Source of the DNA: Hydractinia symbiolongicarpus
Taxonomy: Eukaryota > Cnidaria > Hydrozoa > Anthoathecata > Hydractiniidae
Direction: 5' to 3'
NCBI RefSeq assembly: GCF_029227915.1
Contig: NC_079884.1
Span: 13,208,001-13,272,000 of the forward strand
Length of the DNA: 64,000 bases
Part shown: positions 10,601 through 22,300 of the stretch, piece by piece
Layout: each line of letters opens with the position of its first letter
Numbering within the stretch: the stretch's first letter is position 1
The notes under the pieces: model-generated
The model's input: the letters and a program-made list of their open reading frames with translations, nothing else
Database searches by the model: none
What the model was told of the DNA's origin: nothing
Translations under genes and position numbers: made by a program

Positions 10601-12509
10601 GAGTTGACTTACTCTAAATCACTGAATAATCATTCCCTACCCCCTTTTCTTAATTTCTGATTTTTTTTCAACTCTTGCATGTAATCCAATTAAAAACAGA
10701 ATGTAGTAGGATAAAAGAGAATAAGAATACAAAAATGTTGCACTGAGAAACGCAATAAAGACTTTTCTTTGAAATATCCCCCTCTCCTCCACCGCCTATC
10801 GCTTGAACACGTTCCACATATTCAATTCCCATTTTCCAGTTCTTTTCAGTCCTTTCCCGTTCACCTCCTACCGGTTATAATTGCGATTATATTATATATT
10901 ATACAACTTTTTCTAAAAATCGTGAAAGTTTTTTCCAAGTTTTAAAAGCCGAAAACTCTTAAATAACGAGTGCTCAGAGAACAAAGGTAGAAATAATAGG
11001 ATCACAACGAAAAAAATAATCAGCCCGAAAAATGGATCTAAAACTATAACTCTAAAAATGACTCCAAAGCCCGACTCAATGTGGGGAAATCAGCTAAAAA
11101 TGGAAAAACGGAAGGATTTAAATATCTTTGTATCAGAAATTTCAAATTTCAAGACTAAAAACGAAGAGAAAAATGAGACAATAATTTTGGTGAATTTTTT
11201 CTATAATAATATTTGATTGATTCATTGTCATCGACGAAAGTTTTTGTTCCCAAAAATGAAGATTTTTGAAAATTCACGAAAGATTTTTCTGTAACTTTTT
11301 TCCAGAAGTAATATTCGCGAAAATTAACTTCGCGAAATTTCGCGATTTTTTATACCCGCAAAAATTTCTGCCCTTAAAGTACTCGGTACTTCGGAGTAGG
11401 TAAAAATTTTCCCAGGCGATCCAATCTTGGTCCCACGATCTTTGGTTCCTTTTATTTGTGTGACTGAGCTGAATGACTGAGAATAAAAAGCTTAAGAAAA
11501 ACAGATGGTTTCGTAAGAAAAACTCTTTGCTGTCTCTTTACTCGTTAGTGGATTGGCCAAAAAAACAATTTACGTTTTAGGTGCAAATTATTGGCGTTTT
11601 TCGCAGCTATCTAACAAAGATTTCACGTTGGATTACAATTACCCCAAGATGATAAAAAGTCACTGGATTGGTGTACCCGACAATATTGATGCTGTGTTTA
11701 CATGGAGAAATGGAGAAACATATTTCTTTAAAGGTATGTGTTTTCTAGTAAATAAATAAATTTACATGTTTTTTTATTTCCACGAGAGATAATTTTAAAT
11801 TTGTAATATTTTTTATCAACAAAAAAATTTTAGCGAAGTGAATTAGTACCCAAGCGAAATATTTAATACACGTTTTTATCGGGTAATACTTCTGTTACAT
11901 TGAACCTCGAACATATAAACCTTGTCCCCAGGGCCTAGATTGATCACATATCAAGCAAGACACTACTTACTGCACTGATCAAAGGCTTATATGATAAGTT
12001 AATAATTGCCACATATGAGCAATAATAGATGACTCGCGCCATTCTCGACCCCAGAGCTCATTGGGTTTTAATCTCAAAGAGCTCTGGGGACGAATGTAAG
12101 AACAGATAATCTTAGAAAAAAAACAGTATGCGATTGTTATGAATATTGATCAAGAAATTTAAACGGCTACTCATTTTTTCTAAGAACAGTTAAGATGAAG
12201 AAAAGAACATTCTGAGGTCTCATAAGAAATTCATTGTTTTAAAAAACCTGGCGCAACAAATGTTGCAATGGAGATCAAGGCCAAACTTGTTTTCATGTTT
12301 TAGGTGAAAATTACTACAGGTTCGATAAACGTTTTTCAGAAGTAAGATCTGGCTATCCACAGAAAAATACCAAAGGCTTTCTAAAGTGTTCTTCATCACA
12401 ACACCAACAACAACAAAGTCTACAAAAGCGAAATAGTTCAGTTAAAAGATCGTTTAGTGGCCTGAACATACTTCTACCTTGTATAATTTCTCTGCTCTTA
12501 AAGTGGTAG
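4679..12509 (+). CDS. Matrix metalloproteinase B, complete nine-exon gene
   Basis: Zinc endopeptidase of the matrixin family, probably secreted and GPI-tethered. Exons: 4679-4771, 5649-5746, 5929-6082, 6598-6868, 7500-7733, 8201-8546, 9388-9527, 11581-11733, 12304-12509. All phases join to give 564 residues. Order: signal peptide; prodomain with WGYLS and KRFQRYAYLDETG; cysteine switch PRCGMVD (usual form PRCGxPD); furin site RKRR; catalytic domain with HELGHSLGLSH (7598-7630) and Met-turn AVMYPWY; a hinge of nearly pure Thr; four hemopexin blades starting at LCPTEIKA and closing at FLKCSS; a Ser/Lys linker; and a hydrophobic tail (LNILLPCIISLLLKW), the GPI-type signal. The start ATG gives a hydrophobic leader and phase 0 into exon 2. 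Furin processing suggests activation inside the secretory pathway, as in membrane-type MMPs. The substrate cannot be told. Confidence 0.92.
5788..5912. repeat. (TTTG)n microsatellite in MMP-B intron 2
   Basis: About 30 copies of the tetranucleotide TTTG, with one imperfection near the end. It begins about 40 bases after the exon 2 donor and ends 16 bases before the exon 3 acceptor, so it forms most of this short intron. Its translation (FVCL repeats) is an artefact. Confidence 0.95.
6091..6187. mobile_element. Short palindromic MITE, CCTCGTCCCC family
   Basis: The left end reads caccctcgtccccgggtttt and the right end is its near-exact complement, ending cctggggacgagggtg. It lies in MMP-B intron 3. 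Other members are listed at 6951, 12040, 13801 and 48596. Confidence 0.55.
6951..7019. mobile_element. Short palindromic MITE, CCGTCCCCAGAGCTC member
   Basis: Begins with cccgtccccagagctc and ends with gagctctggggacgagaatg, enclosing a centre around acctcgaggtt. It is an almost complete hairpin in MMP-B intron 4. A half-copy (tcctggggacgagaatg) sits at 7354-7370 in the same intron. Confidence 0.55.
8938..9083. repeat. 21-bp minisatellite in MMP-B intron 6
   Basis: Seven near-perfect copies of caacacttagtggtcatgta plus one base (copies differ mainly as catgtac or catatac). A shortened, earlier copy starts near 8919. The open frame over it (HVPTLSG repeats) is intronic and not believed to be translated. 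Confidence 0.9.
9688..10256. mobile_element. DNA transposon remnant with TIRs accttatcggtaaaaaaaa
   Basis: The left end accttatcggtaaaaaaaa is mirrored at the right end by ttttttttaccgataaggt. Inside are many gtcggcaaaaa / gtcggtaaaaa and tagtcac words in both orientations. The minus strand of 9877-10055 is an acidic open frame (IPESDDDEID ... EEEKNDENEEED ... DKIINKDVFEID) with a stop. This may be the tail of a transposase or of a captured host exon. The element lies in MMP-B intron 7, about 0.57 kb, too short to be autonomous. Confidence 0.6.
10266..10375. repeat. Dispersed repeat with gtctgtctgtcacgcaaaa
   Basis: The stretch gtctgtctgtcacgcaaaa followed by ggtac and later gcaagtagcgagacgca recurs in reverse complement at about 42635-42690. 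A partial match (tctgtcacgcaa) is at 51365. It is a short dispersed repeat of unknown class inside MMP-B intron 7. Confidence 0.45.
10900..11395. mobile_element. Second TTCGCGAAA-rich MITE-like stretch
   Basis: Ends with cgcgaaatttcgcg and then atttctgcccttaaagtact, matching the right edge of the element near 3950. The left edge is vague, around ctaaaaatcgtgaaag. It lies in MMP-B intron 7. Confidence 0.35.
12040..12096. mobile_element. Short palindromic MITE, CTCGACCCCAGAGCTC member
   Basis: Reads attctcgaccccagagctc at the left and gagctctggggacgaat at the right, separated by a short spacer. It is in MMP-B intron 8. A half-site (ccttgtccccagggcc) lies nearby at about 11920-11936. Confidence 0.5.
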
Positions 12510-13310
12510 AAGTACTTTAATGGAATTAGCAGGATCCAATGACCTTTCTTCAGGATTACATCCAAAAGCTACACACGAAGCCTAAACTTGATTTGTTACG
12601 TACTGGTACACACAGAGAAAAAAAATATGGTAAAGTGTAAAATTGTATAAAGTTTAATTATAAAAAATCATCAACAATGTATCTAATACCAATTTATAAA
12701 TTACACTTTTTAAGAAAGCTAGAAAAATATAAACCACAATATATTTCGTTTTTATTGGAGAATCGCTGGAAGAAGATTGCAAACATCTACTGATATTGTA
12801 CCTGAGAAATGGTAAAACACAGTGAATGCAAATGTCAGAAAGTGATCAATTCACATTAAATCGTGAAAGACAAATCAAGTTATCCAAACTCGTCTTTAAA
12901 ATTCCAATTTGTATTCAGGAATTATATACTTTGGGTGAATGATCTTACCATGGGGTTCTGAATTCTACAAAAGTTTAAAAAATTGAGAAACTTGAAAATT
13001 TTTATACACGCTCGTGCTGTTCATTTGTTTATTGGCGCATCCTCCAATACAAACAATAATCATTTTTATTATCTATAAAATAATTTAAACCCACTTCTCA
13101 TATTTAAAGTCCAAATACTAGACCAAATAACTTTTGATAACGATGAAAAAAATATAACGCGGGTGTATATATCCTCAACGTTTTAAGAAATTCAACTCAA
13201 AATTGTAGTCAACCTAAACTTTAACGGCATCTTCTTTTTCCAATCTTGCTGTGTATACACGACCCTTCTATCAATATATTCTATTCATTTCTTAATAATT
13301 AAGTAAAATA
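12510..13310. other. Intergenic region between convergent MMP-B and mucin genes
   Basis: Holds the two 3' ends: MMP-B from the left (plus) and the mucin gene from the right (minus). AT-rich, no further coding exon seen. The AATAAA for the mucin gene is at 13316-13311 on the minus strand. A clear signal for MMP-B was not picked out. Confidence 0.5.
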
Positions 13311-13316
13311 TTTATT
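13311..13316 (-). terminator. AATAAA polyadenylation signal of the mucin gene
   Basis: The canonical hexamer on the minus strand begins two bases after the TAG stop at 13320-13318. Such a short 3' UTR would be unusual, and a more distal site may also be used. Confidence 0.5.
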
Positions 13317-13317
13317 C

Positions 13318-16300
13318 CTACAGTTCTGTGCTTGGGCGTATAATTTCATAACTATTTGACGTGCCCCTCGTGACTGCTGATTCTGAGGGCGTGGCCGGAT
13401 CTATTTGATCAGAGGAAGAAGCTAGATCATACGTGCTAGCGTCAAATCCCTAAAATAGAAAAATATAATTAGCTTAAAAAAACTTTTCCAATCGCTTTTG
13501 CGTTTTAGTTTTACTCTACAAGTATTTATATTATACTAGTTGGTAAACAGTGGATAAATCCAAGGGTTCGCCAGTCCTTTATATATCACTTTTCGCGTAT
13601 CCGTAGCACAGCTACAAAATGGCGCAGAGACAGCTACCGCTAATATGTTACCATTTTGGGCAAAGGCAAACAAAATACGGATGTTATTAGTGTTAAGACT
13701 ACTTTGAAACCATTGAAAATATTTCGCATGTTTCATTTCGGTCATAATATAAAGTTTTTGATACCAAATACGGGTATTAATACAGGAGATATTTATCATC
13801 ATTCTCATCCCAAGATCTCGTTTATCTCACAGAGCACTGGGATTGAGAATGATTTATCATGTTTTGTAGAAAAAACCCATTCCAAAAATATATTCTTGTG
13901 CTTTAATAATGTCGTGAATTTTGCTATATTCATTAAAAATATCTTACCCCATTCTCATTGGGAGAAACTGTTGATAGCTTTGCTCGATGACTACTGATAT
14001 TATGTGTTACTAGACGATGGATTTGCTCTAATTCTATGTCAGTGTCTCGATTATCGGGTATTCCATTCTTGCATGTATAACCGTTCTTTAAGCCATAACG
14101 ACCATTGGGCATCTGTCGTGTTGGATATAGTTCGGCTTTGTATGCTGAGATTTTTCTCTACAAAATAAGAGATTAGATTCTTCTTACTATGAACAAGTAA
14201 AAAATTAAGTTGCTCTCTCATGATGCTTAATTGTAGGTGTGAAAGAAAAGCTTTAGACTCACCACGAGTTTTACCATATATACCAACCGCCACACCCCCG
14301 TCCCCCCACACACACACATCTTATTTAGAACGTTCCTAATGTGCATAAGAAGACTGGGTGAACTTACATACTCATGCCAAATATTGATGTTATTGCATTT
14401 AGAACCTTTTAACTCAAAGTATTAAAGAAAAAAACAAAAAAAACTCACCCTTTGCAAGAGAACTACAAGAAAGAGGATCACAATACCGATACTACACACT
14501 ATCAAAACGAGGGACCACGTTGGTAGTGGTAGATCATCATCATCTTCGGATACTTTCTTCTCCACCTTTGGACTCAACGTAAAACTTCCCTCAACAATCT
14601 TAAAATCACCTAGGTTTCCATCTTCCAGTTCAGCTTCAACATTTTTTGTCATCTCCTTTTCAATTTCCTCAGTGTCGCCTGAGGTATTTTTCTTATCAAA
14701 TACAACTTCGAAATCCGTAACAATACTTCCTTTTGAAAAACCACGAATAATTACTTCTAAGAAACCAGATATACTTTTGTACGTTTGAGTCAATGCAAAC
14801 GTCATGTTACTTGCCAGCTCTTTATAACTCTTTGACGCTTTGTTAGCTAAGTCTTTCGTAAAAACTGCGTCGATTTTTAATTTTCCAACAATGACTAGTT
14901 TATCTTCTTTAGGTATTTTAAATGGGGCTACTTGGAAAGTATCAGGGATAAACATAATACCATTCACTACTTTACCGTCCAACAATTCTTTATTGCGCAA
15001 AACATCGTCTTTAACCTCCCCAACGCAATTTCTTGTTTTAAATATTAAATCAAAGTAGGCTTCGATTGTTTTACCTGTGTCTTTTTCCAGTTTTTCAAGA
15101 ACAAGGTTATGGTAAAGCGGTATTTCCATTCCTTCAAATGTTATAATAAGAGCATCAGATATACGTTTTTCAAGTTCCTTGATACTCGTCGATTCTGTCT
15201 TATTCGTGTGTATGACGCATTTCATTGAACAAAATTTTTTTGGAATAATTGACGATGATGGTATGATCTTCAAGCTTGTAGAGGGGTGAATAGATGGTTT
15301 TAAAGAAGATGCAGTAAAAGTACTCGAGCTTACTAATGAAGGCTTTGTCTTGGTGAGCGTCGCCTTGAATGAAGTGGTTACCTTTGATCTGACGGGTAAA
15401 GTAACTGTAGGAGTCATCGAGGGCAATAAAGAGGAAAATAATACAAAGCTCGTTTTCAATGTTGTGTCTGTCTTCGGTGGTACAGCGGTAGAGGTACTAA
15501 CTTGCTCTGAATAAGTTGATCCTTCTGATAAACTTGATGAAGCTGCAATGTCGGTCGATGTTGAAATAGTGACAATGGAATTGATGCTTGCCCCCCTGTT
15601 TGATGATAAAGACATAGTAGATGGTAAAATCATTTTTTCTGATGATGTTGCCTTAAGTGAAAGAGTACTTATAGTCAATTGCACCTTGCTGACACTAGCA
15701 CTGACGGTTGATTGCAAATGTGTCTTCAAAGAAGTATAAGGCACTGAAGATAGCTTCTTAGAAAATCCAGAAGTAGATAAAGTTAAAAGTTTAGTTGATG
15801 GTTCAAAATTTGTCGTAAAAACTGTTCCTAGTATAGATTTTGAAGCAAGCGACGTTGTTAAGGATGAATTTAAAATTACTAAAGATCTCGTTGGCATGAA
15901 AGTTGCACTTTCAGTTGCTCGAGATATAACACCAGTGAACATTTTTGTCGATAGAGCTTCAGATGTCGTTGACGTTGAAGGGGTCGAACTTGCTCCACTC
16001 GATAATTTCGCAGTGGAGAAAAACTCAGAGGTGGTTGATGGTGTACTACCAGCACTGAACGTTTTTGTCGATAGAGCTTCAGATGTCGTTGACGTTGAAG
16101 GGGTCGAACTTGCTCCACTCGATAATTTCAAGGTGGAAAAAAACTCAGAGGCTGTTGATGGTGTAGTACCAGCAGTGGACGTTTTTGTCGATAGGGATTG
16201 AGATGTCGTTGACGTTGATGGAGTTGAACTTGCTCCACTTGATAATTTCACAGTGGAGAGAAACTTAGAAGTGGTTGATGGTGCAATACCAGCAGTGAAC

Positions 16301-19300
16301 GTTTTTGTCGATAGAGATTGAGATGTCGTTGACGTTGATGGAGTTGAACTTGCTCCACTCGATAATTTCACAGTGGAGAGAAACTTAGAGGTGGTTGATG
16401 GTGTAGTACCAGCAGTGAACGTTTTTGTCGATAGAGTATCAGATTTCGTTGACGTTGATGGAGTTGAACTTGCTCCACTTGGTAATTTCACGGTGGAAAA
16501 AAACTCAGAGGTGGTTGATGGTGTAGTACCAGCAGTGGACGTTTTTATCGATAGAGATTGGGATGTCGTTGACGTTGATGGAGTTGAACTTGTTCCACTC
16601 GATAATTTCGCGGTGGAAAAAAACTCAGAGGTGGTTGATGGTGTAGTACCAGCAGTGAACGTTTTTGTCGATGGAGATTGAGATGTCGTTGACGTTGATG
16701 GAGTTAAACTTGCTCCACTCGATAATTTCACAGTGGAGAACAACTTAGAGGTGGTTGATGGTGCAGTACCAGCAGTGGACGTTTTTGTCGATAGAGATTG
16801 AGATGTCGTTGACGTTGATGGAGTTGAACTTGCTCCACTCGATAATTTCGCGGTGGAAAAAAACTCAGAGGTGGTTGACGGTGTAGTACCAGCAGTGGAC
16901 GTTTTTGTCGATGGAGATTCAGATGTCGTTGACGTTGATGGGGTTAAACTTGCTTCACTCGATAATTTCACGGTGGAAAAAAACTTAGAGGTTGTTGATG
17001 GTGCAATACCAGCAGTAAACGTTTTTGTCGATAGAGATTGAGATTTCGTTGACGTTGATGGAGTTGAACTTGCTCCACTCGATAATTTCGCGGTGGAAAA
17101 AAACTCAGATGTGGTTGATGGTGTAGTACCAGCAGTGAACGTTTTTGTCGATAGAGATTGAGATGTCGTTGACGTTGATGGAGTTGAACTTGCTCCACTC
17201 GATAATTTCGCGGTGGAAAAAAACTCAGATGTGGTAGATGGTGTAGTACCAGCAGTGAACGTTTTTGTCGATAGAGATTGAGATGTCGTTGACGTTGATG
17301 GAGTTGAACTTGCTCCACTCGATAATTTCGTGGTGGAAAAAAACTCAAATGTGGTTGATGGTGTAGTACCAGCAGTGGACGTTTTTGTCGATGGAGATTG
17401 AGATGTCGCTGACATTGATGGAGTTGAACTTGCTCCACTCGATAATTTCGCGGTGGAAAAAAACTTAGAGGTGGTTGATGGTGTAGTACCAGCAGTGAAC
17501 GTTTTTGTCGATAAAGATTGAGATGTCGTTGACGTTGATGGAGTTGAACTTGCTCCACTCGATAATTTCGCGGTGGAAAAAAACTCAGATGTGGTTGATG
17601 GTGTAGTACCAGCAGTGAACGTTTTTGTCGATAGAGATTGAGATGTCGTTGGCGTTGATGGAGTTGAACTTGCTCCACTCGATAATTTCGCGGTGGAAAA
17701 AAACTCAGATGTGGTTGATGGTGTAGTACCAGCAGTGAACGTTTTTGTCGATAGATATTGAGATGTCGTTGACGTTGATGGAGTTGAACTTGCTCCACTC
17801 GATAATTTCGCGGTGGAAAAAAACTCAGATGTGGTTGATGGTGTAGTACCAGCAGTGAACGTTTTTGTCGATAGAGATTGAGATGTCGTTGACGTTGATG
17901 GAGTTGAACTTGCTCCACTCGATAATTTCGCGGTGGAAAAAAACTCAGATGTGGTTGATGGTGTAGTACCAGCAGTGGACGTTTTTGTCGATAGAGATTC
18001 AGATGTCGTTGATGTTGATGGAGTTGAACTTGCTTCACTCGATAATTTCACGGTGGAAAAAAACTTAGAGGTGGTTGGTGGTGTAGTACCAGCAGTGAAC
18101 GTTTTTGTTGATAGAGATTGAGATGTCGTTGACGTTGATGGGGTTGAACTTGCTCCACTCGATAATTTCGCGGTGGAAAAAAACTCAGAGGTGGTTGATG
18201 GTGTAGTACCAGCAGTGGACGTTTTTGTCGATAGAGATTGAGATGTCGTTGACGTTGATGGAGTTGAAATTGCTTCACTCGATAATTTCGCGGTGGAAAA
18301 AAACTCAGAGGTGGTTGATGGTGTAGTACCAGCAGTGGACGTTTTTGTCGATGGAGAGTCAGATGTCGTTGACATTGATGGAGTTGAAATTGCTTCACTC
18401 GATAATTTCCCGGTGGAAAAAAACTTAGAGGTGGTTGGTGGTGTAGTACCAGCAGTGGACGTTTTTGTCGATAGAGATTCAGATGTCGTTGACGTTGATG
18501 GAGTTGAACTTGCTCCACTCGATGATTTCGCGGTGGAAAAAAACTCAGAGGTGGTTGATGGTGTAGTACCAGCAGTTGACGTTTTTGTCGATAGAGATTG
18601 AGATGTCGCTGACGTTGATGGGGTTGAACTTGCTCCACTCGATAATTTCACAGTGGAGAACAACTTAGAGGTGGTTGATGGTGCAGTACCAGCAGTGGAC
18701 GTTTTTGTCGATAGAGATTGAGATGTCGTTGACGTTGATGGAGTTGAACTTGCTTCACTCGATAATTTCACAGTGGAGAACGACTTAGAGGTGGTTGATG
18801 GTGCAGTACCAGCAGTGAACGTTTTTGTTGATAGAGATTGAGATGTCGTTGACGTTGATGGAGTTGAACTTGCTTCACTCGATAATTTCACAGTGGAGAA
18901 CAACTTAGAGGTGGTTGATGGTGCAGTACCAGCAGTGGACGTTTTTGTCAATAGAGATTGAGATGTTGTTGACGTTGATGGAGTTGAACTTGCTTCACTC
19001 GATAATTTCGCGGTGGAAAAAAACTCAGAGGTAGTTGATGGTGTAGTACCAGCAGTGGACGTTTTTGTAGATGGAGATTCAGATGTCGTTGACATTGATG
19101 GAGTTGAAATTGCTTCACTCGATAATTTCACGGTGGAAAAAAACTTAAAGGTGGTTGGTGGTGTAGTACCAGCAGTGGACGTTTTTGTCGATAGAGATTC
19201 AGATGTCGTTGACGTTGATGGAGTTGAACTTGCTCCACTCGATGATTTCGCGGTGGAGAACGACTTAGAGGTGGTTGATGGTGTAGTACCAGCAGTGAAC

Positions 19301-22300
19301 GTTTTTGTTGATAGAGATTGAGATGTCGTTGACGTTGATGGAGTTGAACTTGCTTCACTCGATAATTTCACAGTGGAGAACAACTTAGAGGTGGTTGATG
19401 GTGCAGTACCAGCAGTGGACGTTTTTGTCGATAGAGATTGAGATGTCGTTGACGTTGATGGAGTTGAACTTGCTCCACTCGATAATTTCGCGGTGGAAAA
19501 AAACTCAGAGGTGGTTGATGGTGTAGTACCAGCAGTGGACGTTTTTGTCGATAGAGATTGAGATGTCGTTGACGTTGATGGAGTTGAACTTGCTTCACTC
19601 GATAATTTCACGGTGGAAAAAAACTCAGAGGTGGTTGATGGTGTAGTACCAGCAGTGGACGTTTTTGTCGATGGAGATTCAGATGTCGTTGACATTGATG
19701 GAATTGAACTTTCTTCACTCGATAATTTTACGGTGGAAAACAACTCAGAGGTGGTTGATGGTGTAGTACCAGCAGTCGACATTTTTGTTGATAGAGATTG
19801 AGATATCGTTGACATTGATGGAGTTGAACTTGCTTCACTCGATAATTTCATGGTGGAAGGAAACTCAGAGCTGGTTGATGGTGTAGTACCAGCAGTCGAC
19901 ATTTTGGTCGATAGAGATAGAGATTTCGTTGACGTTGATGGAGTTGAACTTGCTTCACTTGATAATTTCACAGTGGAGAACAACTTAGAGGTGGTTGATG
20001 GTGCAGTACCAGCAGTGGACGTTTTTGTCGATAGAGATTGAGATGTCGTTGACGTTGATGGAGTTGAACTTGCTTCACTCGATAATTTCACAGTGGAGAA
20101 CGACTTAGAGGTGGTTGATGGTGCAGTACCAGCAGTGAACGTTTTTGTTGATAGAGATTGAGATGTCGTTGACGTTGATGGAGTTGAACTTGCTTCACTC
20201 GATAATTTCACAGTGGAGAACAACTTAGAGGTGGTTGATGGTGCAGTACCAGCAGTGGACGTTTTTGTCAATAGAGATTGAGATGTTGTTGAAGTTGATG
20301 GAGTTGAACTTGCTTCACTCGATAATTTCGCGGTGGAAAAAAACTCAGAGGTGGTTGATGGTGTAGTACCAGCAGTGGACGTTTTTGTCGATAGAGATTG
20401 AGATGTCGTTGACGTTGATGGAGTTGAACTTGCTTCACTCGATAATTTCGCGGTGGAAAAAAACTCAGAGGTAGGTGATGGTGTAGTACCAGCAGTGGAC
20501 GTTTTTGTAGATAAAGATTCAGATGTCGTTGACATTGATGGAGTTGAAATTGCTTCACTCGATAATTTCACAGTGGAGAACGACTTAGAGGTGGTTGATG
20601 GTGCAGTACCAGCAGTGAACGTTTTTGTTGATAGAGATTGAGATGTCGTTGACGTTGATGGAGTTGAACTTGCTTCACTCGATAATTTCACAGTGGAGAA
20701 CAACTTAGAGGTGGTTGATGGTGCAGTACCAGCAGTGGACGTTTTTGTCAATAGAGATTGAGATGTTGTTGAAGTTGATGGAGTTGAACTTGCTTCACTC
20801 GATAATTTCGCGGTGGAAAAAAACTCAGAGGTGGTTGATGGTGTAGTACCAGCAGTGGACGTTTTTGTCGATAGAGATTGAGATGTCGTTGACGTTGATG
20901 GAGTTGAACTTGCTCCACTCGATAATTTCGCGGTGGAAAAAAACTCAGAGGTAGTTGATGGTGTAGTACCAGCAGTGGACGTTTTTGTAGATGGAGATTC
21001 AGATGTCGTTGACATTGATGGAGTTGAAATTGCTTCACTCGATAATTTCACGGTGGAAAAAAACTTAGAGGTGGTTGGTGGTGTAGTACCAGCAGTGGAC
21101 GTTTTTGTCGATAGAGATTCAGATGTCGTTGACGTTGATGGAGTTGAACTTGCTCCACTCGATGATTTCGCGGTGGAGAACGACTTAGAGGTGGTTGATG
21201 GTGTAGTACCAGCAGTGAACGTTTTTGTTGTTAGAGATTGAGATGTCGTTGACGTTGATGGAGTTGAACTTGCTTCACTCGATAATTTCGCGGTGGAAAA
21301 AAACTCAGAGGTAGTTGATGGTGTAGTACCAGCAGTGGACGTTTTTGTAGATGGAGATTCAGATGTCGTTGACATTGATGGAGTTGAAATTGCTTCACTC
21401 GATAATTTCACGGTGGAAAAAAACTTAGAGGTGGTTGGTGGTGTAGTACCAGCAGTGGACGTTTTTGTCGATAGAGATTCAGATGTCGTTGACGTTGATG
21501 GAGTTGAACTTGCTCCACTCGATGATTTCGCGGTGGAGAACGACTTAGAGGTGGTTGATGGTGTAGTACCAGCAGTGAACGTTTTTGTTGATAGAGATTG
21601 AGATGTCGTTGACGTTGATGGAGTTGAACTTGCTTCACTCGATAATTTCACAGTGGAGAACAACTTAGAGGTGGTTGATGGTGCAGTACCAGCAGTGGAC
21701 GTTTTTGTCGATAGAGATTGAGATGTCGTTGACGTTGATGGAGTTGAACTTGCTTCACTCGATAATTTCGCGGTGGAAAAAAACTCAGAGGTGGTTGATG
21801 GTGTAGTACCAGCAGTGGACGTTTTTGTCGATAGAGATTGAGATGTCGTTGACGTTGATGGAGTTGAACTTGCTTCACTCGATAATTTCACGGTGGAAAA
21901 AAACTCAGAGGTGGTTGATGGTGTAGTACCAGCAGTGGACGTTTTTGTCGATGGAGATTCAGATGTCGTTGACATTGATGGAATTGAACTTTCTTCACTC
22001 GATAATTTTACGGTGGAAAAAAACTCAGAGGTGGTTGATGGTGTAGTACCAGCAGTCGACATTTTTGTTGATAGAGATTGAGATATCGTTGACATTGATG
22101 GAGTTGAACTTGCTTCACTCGATAATTTCATGGTGGAAGGAAACTCAGAGCTGGTTGATGGTGTAGTACCAGCAGTCGACATTTTGGTCGATAGAGATAG
22201 AGATTTCGTTGACGTTGATGGAGTTGAACTTGCTTCACTTGATAATTTCACAGTGGAGAAAAACTTAGAGGTGGTTGATGGTGTAGTAATAGTTGTAAGG

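Noticed and set aside
16968-18038. Long minus-strand frame rich in QRQRHLNLYRQKR, and many plus-strand frames with VVDGVVPAVDVFVD
   Set aside because: They are other-frame readings of the 120-bp mucin array; the array length is a multiple of three so all frames without stops repeat. They lack starts, domains and splice logic.
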